Virus record (IMG/VR): IMGVR_UViG_3300042474_001561
Coordinates: 1-21,880 of that record
Direction: 5' to 3' (one strand)
Length of the DNA stretch: 21,880 nt
From: a virus
The notes below the pieces were generated by a model that was given only the letters and a program-made list of their open reading frames with translations, had not been told where the DNA came from and did no database searches. Of the stretch, positions 21,620 through 21,880 are shown in pieces; the first letter of the stretch is position 1, and the number at the start of each line of letters is the position of its first letter. A program made the position numbers and the translations under genes.

Positions 21620-21648
21620 TTGACAAGCGTTCGTTCTTCTGCTATTAT
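21620..21648 (+). promoter_or_regulatory. promoter P5 (leaderless type)
   Basis: TTGACA at 21620-21625, a 17-nt spacer ending in TGC and TATTAT at 21643-21648. ATG 21655 follows 6 nt later. With P2 it gives the consensus: TTGACAAGCGTTCGTT, seven variable or partly shared bases, TGC, TATTAT. Confidence 0.82.
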
Positions 21649-21654
21649 TCTTTC

Positions 21655-21720
21655 ATGACATCCGAACACGATCAAGTCACCCCGGCCCCGTTGGGCAAGG
21701 TCCGCGCCCGTCGCCGGTAA
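21655..21720 (+). CDS. leaderless mini-ORF, 21 aa
   Basis: ATG 21655 has the same 6-nt distance to the -10 box as the first genes at the other promoters of this type, but its frame stops after 21 codons (MTSEHDQVTPAPLGKVRARR and a final R). It may be a true tiny gene, or a leader ORF that loads ribosomes on the transcript before the gene at 21732, 11 nt downstream. No known leader-peptide pattern (runs of one codon) is seen. Confidence 0.35.
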   Translation: MTSEHDQVTPAPLGKVRARRR

Positions 21721-21731
21721 TGCCCGGCCTG

Positions 21732-21880
21732 ATGAGTCCACGAAACAACCAACAACCCGACAAAATGAAATACACCACTCAAAACAAACTCCGCAAAATC
21801 GCCCGCCGCGCTGCCAAGGTTGGCCTCACCGACGCGGCCATTACTCGCATGTCGTTTTACCAAACGATTTCGCAACTGCG
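21732..21880 (+). CDS. hypothetical protein, 3'-truncated by the window edge
   Basis: The frame opens at ATG 21732 (MSPRNNQQPDKMKYTTQNKL) or ATG 21765 (MKYTTQNKLRKIARRAAKVG) and runs to the end of the window, at least 49 codons. The visible part is basic, with RKIARRAAKVGLTDAAITRMSFYQTISQL, which could be a DNA-binding helix-turn-helix of about 25 residues (A-x-x-x-G-L-T-x-A-x-I turn), as in small phage regulators. That reading is weak without the rest of the gene. It belongs to the transcript from promoter P5. Confidence 0.45.
   Translation, partial: MSPRNNQQPDKMKYTTQNKLRKIARRAAKVGLTDAAITRMSFYQTISQL

Noticed and set aside
21600-21640. A minus-strand promoter formed by TTGTCA and TATGGG within the P5 region
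   Set aside because: Its start point would fall inside the small ORF at 21602 and the -10 match is poor; kept only as part of the divergent-promoter remark.

Overview
The window looks like part of a large tailed bacteriophage genome with moderately high GC. It contains a T4 gp20-like portal protein, a gp19-like tail tube protein, a large terminase subunit, a modular tail fibre, an amidase endolysin, a flap-type 5'-3' exonuclease and many small, tightly packed genes of unknown function. The portal and tube types suggest a contractile-tailed (myovirus-like) virion. A lipoprotein and a peptidoglycan amidase suit a diderm host, but I cannot name the host. No integrase, repressor or rRNA is visible.

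Layout. 1-755: 3' end of a 5'-3' exonuclease gene and a small membrane protein. 766-1861: first promoter, an unrecognised 311-aa protein and a coupled 42-aa ORF. 1862-2291: a region without a large gene that holds a tRNA-like structured element with two T-arms inside a 19-bp helix. 2288-5778: small unknown genes, an AT-richer cassette (DUF262, DUF4326, GIY-YIG) and a MazG-like pyrophosphohydrolase. 5893-11428: a 1263-aa tail fibre with a 720-nt tandem duplication and about 25 cysteine-bearing 15-residue repeats, followed by a sulfotransferase, a small protein and a PAS-like protein. 11415-12665: three membrane or lipoprotein genes that could serve in lysis. 12705-16012: a C/H/D-type unknown protein, portal, tail tube and a small basic protein. 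16017-18430: unknown genes. 18427-21602, minus strand: terminase, endolysin and a small ORF. 21620-21880: a fifth promoter, a 21-codon ORF and the start of another gene.

Two regulatory patterns run through the window. Five promoters share TTGACA, a 16-17 nt spacer ending in TGC (extended -10) and a TATTAT-like -10, and in each the start codon follows the -10 by only 6-7 nt, so the first gene should be translated from a leaderless mRNA. Inside the operons most genes lack a Shine-Dalgarno sequence. A different nonamer, AGCATTCCT, occurs five times, four of them 6-9 nt before a start codon and just after the upstream stop codon. It is a candidate undescribed translation-initiation or processing signal.

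The genes fit a lytic programme: replication or repair nuclease and nucleotide pool control, packaging (terminase, portal), tail (tube, fibre), possible glycan or fibre modification by sulfotransfer, and lysis (amidase plus spanin- and holin-like candidates). Roughly half the genes have no function I can recognise.
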